Part shown: one piece after another, positions 61,102 to 64,000 of the stretch
Numbering within the stretch: the first letter of the stretch is position 1
Layout of the letters: the number at the start of each line of letters is the position of its first letter
Origin: Streptomyces sp. LBL
Lineage (GTDB): Bacteria > Actinomycetota > Actinomycetes > Streptomycetales > Streptomycetaceae
Direction: 5' to 3'
NCBI RefSeq assembly: GCF_029893585.1
Contig: NZ_JARXYX010000008.1
Span: 62,001-126,000, forward strand
Length of the DNA stretch: 64,000 nt
Position numbers and translations under genes: made by a program
Notes under the pieces: model-generated
Databases searched by the model: none
Told to the model about the DNA's origin: nothing
What the model saw: only the letters and a program-made list of their open reading frames with translations

Positions 61102-62181
61102 ATGAACCCCGTGGGCACTGAGTCACAGCTCGCCGACCGCGTCCTCGGAGGCTGGCTCGGCCGGATCTCGGGCAACATGCTCGGCAAGCCGGTCGAGCAG
61201 GGCGACCTCTGGACGCGGGACCGCATCGACCGCTATCTCCGGCAGGCCGACGCCCTGCCGCTCACCGACTATCTGCCGGAGCCGGTCGGCGAGGGCGACG
61301 GCTGCGCGCTGCGTCCCGAGTGGCGTCAGTGCGTGCGCGGCCGCATCCACGGCAGCTGCCGCGACGACGACATCGACTACGCCATCCTCGGCCTCGACCT
61401 CCTGGAGACCCACGGCTTCGGCTTCACCACGGAGCAGATCGGCGACCTGTGGCTGCTGCGGCTGCCGTATCTGCAGACCTTCACGGCGGAGCGCGTCGCG
61501 TACCGCAACCTCGCCAACGGGCTGAAGCCGCCGCTGACGGCGACGTACGAGAATCCGTACCAGGAGTGGATCGGGGCGCTGATCCGCGCCGACATCTACG
61601 GCTGGACCAGCCCGGGCGCCCCACGCCGCGCCGCCTCGCTCGCCCGCCGGGACGCGGTGCTCTCCCACTCCGGCAACGGGGTGTACGGCGCGATGTGGGC
61701 GGCGGCGCTGATCGCGGCGGCGTTCACAGCCGGGTCGGTACGGCAGGCGGTGGACCAGGCGCTCGCCGTCATCCCGGGCAGCAGTCGCCTCGCGCGTACC
61801 GTACGGCGGGTCGTCTCGCTCCATGACACCCGGATGACCTGGGAGGACACGCTCACCACAGTGGCCGAGGAGACCGCCGGGCTCAGCTGGATCCACACCG
61901 TCCCGAACGCCGCCGTGCTGACCGCGGGGCTGCTGTACGGCGACGGCGACTTCACCCGCACCATCACGCTCACCGTGCGCGGCGGGCTGGACACCGACTC
62001 CAACGGTGCGACCGCGGGCTCGGTGGCCGGCGTACTGACCGGCGCGGACGCCATCCCCGAGCAGTGGAAGGACCCGTTGGAGGACACGGTCCGCAGCGCG
62101 GTGTTCGGCTTCGACGGGGTACGGATCAGCGCACTGGCGGAGCGGACGGTGCGGTTGGCACAGACGGAGCCGGAGCTGTAG
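61102..62181 (+). CDS. ADP-ribosylglycohydrolase-family protein
   Basis: 359 residues, ATG after CCGGAGC. The DraG-type di-metal site is visible: SCRDDDIDYAI (about 93-103) and the C-terminal GGLDTDSNGATAGSVAG (about 293-309), with GKPVEQ near the start. Members remove ADP-ribose from proteins or nucleotides. The replacement of the usual TDDT by RDDD resembles the less-studied DraG relatives, so the substrate is open. Confidence 0.9.
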   Translation: MNPVGTESQLADRVLGGWLGRISGNMLGKPVEQGDLWTRDRIDRYLRQADALPLTDYLPEPVGEGDGCALRPEWRQCVRGRIHGSCRDDDIDYAILGLDLLETHGFGFTTEQIGDLWLLRLPYLQTFTAERVAYRNLANGLKPPLTATYENPYQEWIGALIRADIYGWTSPGAPRRAASLARRDAVLSHSGNGVYGAMWAAALIAAAFTAGSVRQAVDQALAVIPGSSRLARTVRRVVSLHDTRMTWEDTLTTVAEETAGLSWIHTVPNAAVLTAGLLYGDGDFTRTITLTVRGGLDTDSNGATAGSVAGVLTGADAIPEQWKDPLEDTVRSAVFGFDGVRISALAERTVRLAQTEPEL

Positions 62182-62227
62182 CCGTGGCCCGGCCGGAGGG
62201 CCCGGGGAAGCTGGTTACGCTTCCGGG

Positions 62228-62722
62228 ATGACCACCACTCAAGACTACGCCGCCTACATCGCGGGACTCCCCCGTGTCCTCGCCGGGGCCGCCGCCCTCT
62301 TCCAGGACGCCGAGGGACGGGTACTGCTCGTCGAGCCCAACTACCGTGAGGGCTGGGCGCTTCCGGGCGGCACCATCGAGTCCGACGACGGCGAGACCCC
62401 CCGCCAGGGCGCGCGCCGCGAGACCGCCGAGGAGATCGGCCTGGACCGTGAGCTGGGCCGGCTGCTCGCGGTGGACTGGGTGCACGGGACCACCCGGCCG
62501 CCGGTGGTGGCCTACCTGTACGACGGAGGGGTCCTCGGCGAGGACGACTTCAAGGCGATCCGGCTCCAGGAGGAGGAACTCCTGTCCTGGCGGCTCGTAC
62601 CGCGCGAGGAACTCACCGAGTATCTGCAGGGTTCGCTGGGCCGCCGCGTCCTGGCCGCGCTGGACGTCCTCGACGGGGGCGCCGGGACGGCGGAGCTGGA
62701 GAACGGCCACCGGGTCGGCTGA
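62228..62722 (+). CDS. NUDIX hydrolase
   Basis: 164 residues. NUDIX box: ALPGGTIESDDGETPRQGARRETAEEIG (about 45-72). REtxEEIG is intact, but one residue is inserted between the first Gly-Gly and the usual Glu spacing. It hydrolyses a nucleoside diphosphate linked to another moiety; substrate not predictable. The ATG lacks a ribosome binding site and has TACGCT six bases upstream (probably leaderless). Close behind the ADP-ribosylglycohydrolase, a natural partner if the substrate is ADP-ribose. Confidence 0.87.
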   Translation: MTTTQDYAAYIAGLPRVLAGAAALFQDAEGRVLLVEPNYREGWALPGGTIESDDGETPRQGARRETAEEIGLDRELGRLLAVDWVHGTTRPPVVAYLYDGGVLGEDDFKAIRLQEEELLSWRLVPREELTEYLQGSLGRRVLAALDVLDGGAGTAELENGHRVG

Positions 62723-62853
62723 CAGCGGAGCCCCCACGATCGACCAAGGCCGACGAGGCGTACGCCAGCTTGGTGAAGTCATGCGAGCGACGGACATCTT
62801 CGAGCCGGTCGTCGGCCGCGCGACCTCGCCGAATCGAGAACTCTCCCGGTAGG

Positions 62854-64000
62854 TCAGAAGGGCACGCCCGCGCGCTTGGCAAGCCTGGTAAGGCGTGGGT
62901 TGCTGCGGCGGTGCAGCGAGGTCAGCACGCGCATCAGCTCTTGGCTTGTCGGGTGCACCCGCGCCATCTGCGGGGCAACGTTCCAAGCCTCCTCAAGGGA
63001 CGCCAGCGCGGAGTCACGGTCACCCAGCGCGAGATGCGACCGGCCCAGGTTCATGTGCAGGGGGCCGATGCGGGTGGCGGGCAGCGAGGTGCCGCCCCGG
63101 ATCAGGTCGTCGGCAGTGTCCAGCGCGCGGCGGTGCTGATCCATGTCGGAAAACGTCGAGATGACATGGGTGGCCGTCTGGTCCGGCCCGAAGTGGATGC
63201 CGTGCTCGTCGCCGTCCTCGCCGTACGCCTCGGCCGTCCGCCAAGCTGCCCTGATGTGTTCCTCGGCTGCGGCCTTGTCCTTGAGCCGACCGGCCAAGGT
63301 CAGGCCGCGCAGGTGCAGGATGCCCAGGCCGAACGCGCGGTCGCGTCCCTCAAGGGTTGACTCGGCCTCGACGATGGCGCGGTCCACGATGGCCATCCCG
63401 CCCCCGAAGTCACCCGAATTGAGGAAGGCCCCGGCCTCGTCTCGGGCGGCCACCGTGGCGGCGATCGGGTGGGCACGCTCGGCGGCCAGCCGCTGCTTCA
63501 TGACGGCCAACTCCGCAAGATGCATCCACCGGTGCCGGGCGGCCAGCCAATAGACCACCGAGTACACGTCGGCGACACGGGTCCAGGCGGCGGGCGACTG
63601 GGCGGCGTGGGCGTATATGGTCGCGTCGGCCAGCACACCGGGCAGCTTCCGCAGCACCGCCGACAGCTCGGTCCGATAGCGGTGCTCGTTCAGCTCGGCC
63701 AGCCCGCGAGGCAGGTCCTCAGGGTGGGCCGGTGGCGCGTCTGGGATGTCGAACCGCCGGATGACGTAGTTGAGGGCGGCAAGGCTGTTCTCGTCTGTGC
63801 GCTCGACCGGAGCCGTGCCCAGCAGCTCATCAAGGGTCAAGCCCATAGCCTGCGCGAGAGCGGCAGCAACGCCCTGGGTCAGCGCGCGGTCGCCGACTTC
63901 GATCTTGCTGAGCAGCGAGACGGACACGCCTGCCCGCCGGGCAAGGGCAACCTGGCTGAAGCCGCGCGCTTTGCGGCAGACGGCCACGTTCGCTCCGGGT
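62854..64000 (-). CDS. XRE-type regulator with a TPR-like domain, 5' end outside the window
   Basis: At least 378 residues. An N-terminal helix-turn-helix (SQVALARRAGVSVSLLSKIEVG) is followed by a long helical repeat domain (about 80-370; DRAIVEAESTLEGRDRAFGL, RRALDTADDLIRGG, HLALGDRDSALASLEEAWN), the arrangement of actinobacterial tetratricopeptide regulators. GTG 63987 is possible, but the frame is open to the edge and reads PGANVAVCRKARGFS, so the real start is probably beyond the window. Confidence 0.85.
   Translation of the reverse strand, partial: PGANVAVCRKARGFSQVALARRAGVSVSLLSKIEVGDRALTQGVAAALAQAMGLTLDELLGTAPVERTDENSLAALNYVIRRFDIPDAPPAHPEDLPRGLAELNEHRYRTELSAVLRKLPGVLADATIYAHAAQSPAAWTRVADVYSVVYWLAARHRWMHLAELAVMKQRLAAERAHPIAATVAARDEAGAFLNSGDFGGGMAIVDRAIVEAESTLEGRDRAFGLGILHLRGLTLAGRLKDKAAAEEHIRAAWRTAEAYGEDGDEHGIHFGPDQTATHVISTFSDMDQHRRALDTADDLIRGGTSLPATRIGPLHMNLGRSHLALGDRDSALASLEEAWNVAPQMARVHPTSQELMRVLTSLHRRSNPRLTRLAKRAGVPF

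Overview
The window is high-GC actinobacterial chromosome, almost certainly Streptomyces. It has the ten-gene gvpOAFGYZJLSK gas-vesicle cluster, an ethylmalonyl-CoA (EMC) pathway operon led by crotonyl-CoA carboxylase/reductase next to psd-pssA, many GTG starts, ATGA/GTGA start-stop overlaps, and families typical of the genus (DUF2795, DUF6158, SpoIIE-type phosphatases, SigB/SigF-type sigma factor, duplicated Lrp regulator). From memory, the order EMC/psd/pssA - peptidases - transketolase - gvp resembles a conserved block of the S. coelicolor chromosome; I could not check this.

Layout. 0-4.5 kb: the 5' end of a probable metallo-beta-lactamase-fold gene, an aminotransferase-fold protein without its catalytic lysine, an exported anchored protein, a sigma-factor gene whose frame is shifted at a G7 run, and a fragment of a thiamine-diphosphate enzyme. 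4.5-8.2 kb: an MFS exporter coupled to a cysteine-synthase-like PLP enzyme, then two small His/Cys-containing membrane or exported proteins. 8.3-16.1 kb: a peptide-type ABC importer (lipoprotein, permease, permease-ATPase fusion, ATPase) divergent from an Lrp regulator and an M20 amidohydrolase. 16.1-21.2 kb: small stress-type genes, including a DJ-1/PfpI gene that has lost its middle, an ABC-F ATPase and a methyltransferase behind a Crp-like site. 21.3-26.7 kb: the gas-vesicle operon, read leftward. 26.6-32.1 kb: a transketolase and a divergent SDR/TetR pair set among gene scars: an internally deleted LigD-type polymerase domain, a truncated NDH-2, an LLM oxidoreductase gene with an inverted internal segment, a decayed serine recombinase, integrase and transposase fragments, and the end of an isochorismatase.

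32.3-39.5 kb: glyoxalase-fold and GNAT proteins, a leftward operon of four peptidases (M55, M20, S9, S66), and a methyltransferase. 39.8-48.1 kb: a PAS-GAF-PP2C-kinase phosphatase, an MFS exporter with a C-terminal beta-sandwich repeat domain, an SRPBCC protein, a secreted tripeptidyl-aminopeptidase-like hydrolase and a HEAT-repeat protein. 48.5-57.9 kb: duplicated 3-hydroxybutyryl-CoA dehydrogenase, a TetR regulator and ccr-ecm-mcl-mch-mcd, which convert acetyl-CoA-derived crotonyl-CoA to glyoxylate and propionyl-CoA. 58-59.5 kb: psd-pssA phospholipid synthesis. 59.7-64 kb: glycerate kinase, ADP-ribosylglycohydrolase, NUDIX hydrolase and an XRE regulator cut by the window edge.

Two features stand out at window scale. 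Short tandem repeats sit across the stop codons of at least four genes (near 1.7, 33.5, 38.7 and 39.8 kb), so each carries duplicated copies of its own 3' end including the stop. Gene decay by internal deletion, inversion or frameshift is concentrated between 3.6 and 32.1 kb, while the 48-60 kb metabolic block looks intact.
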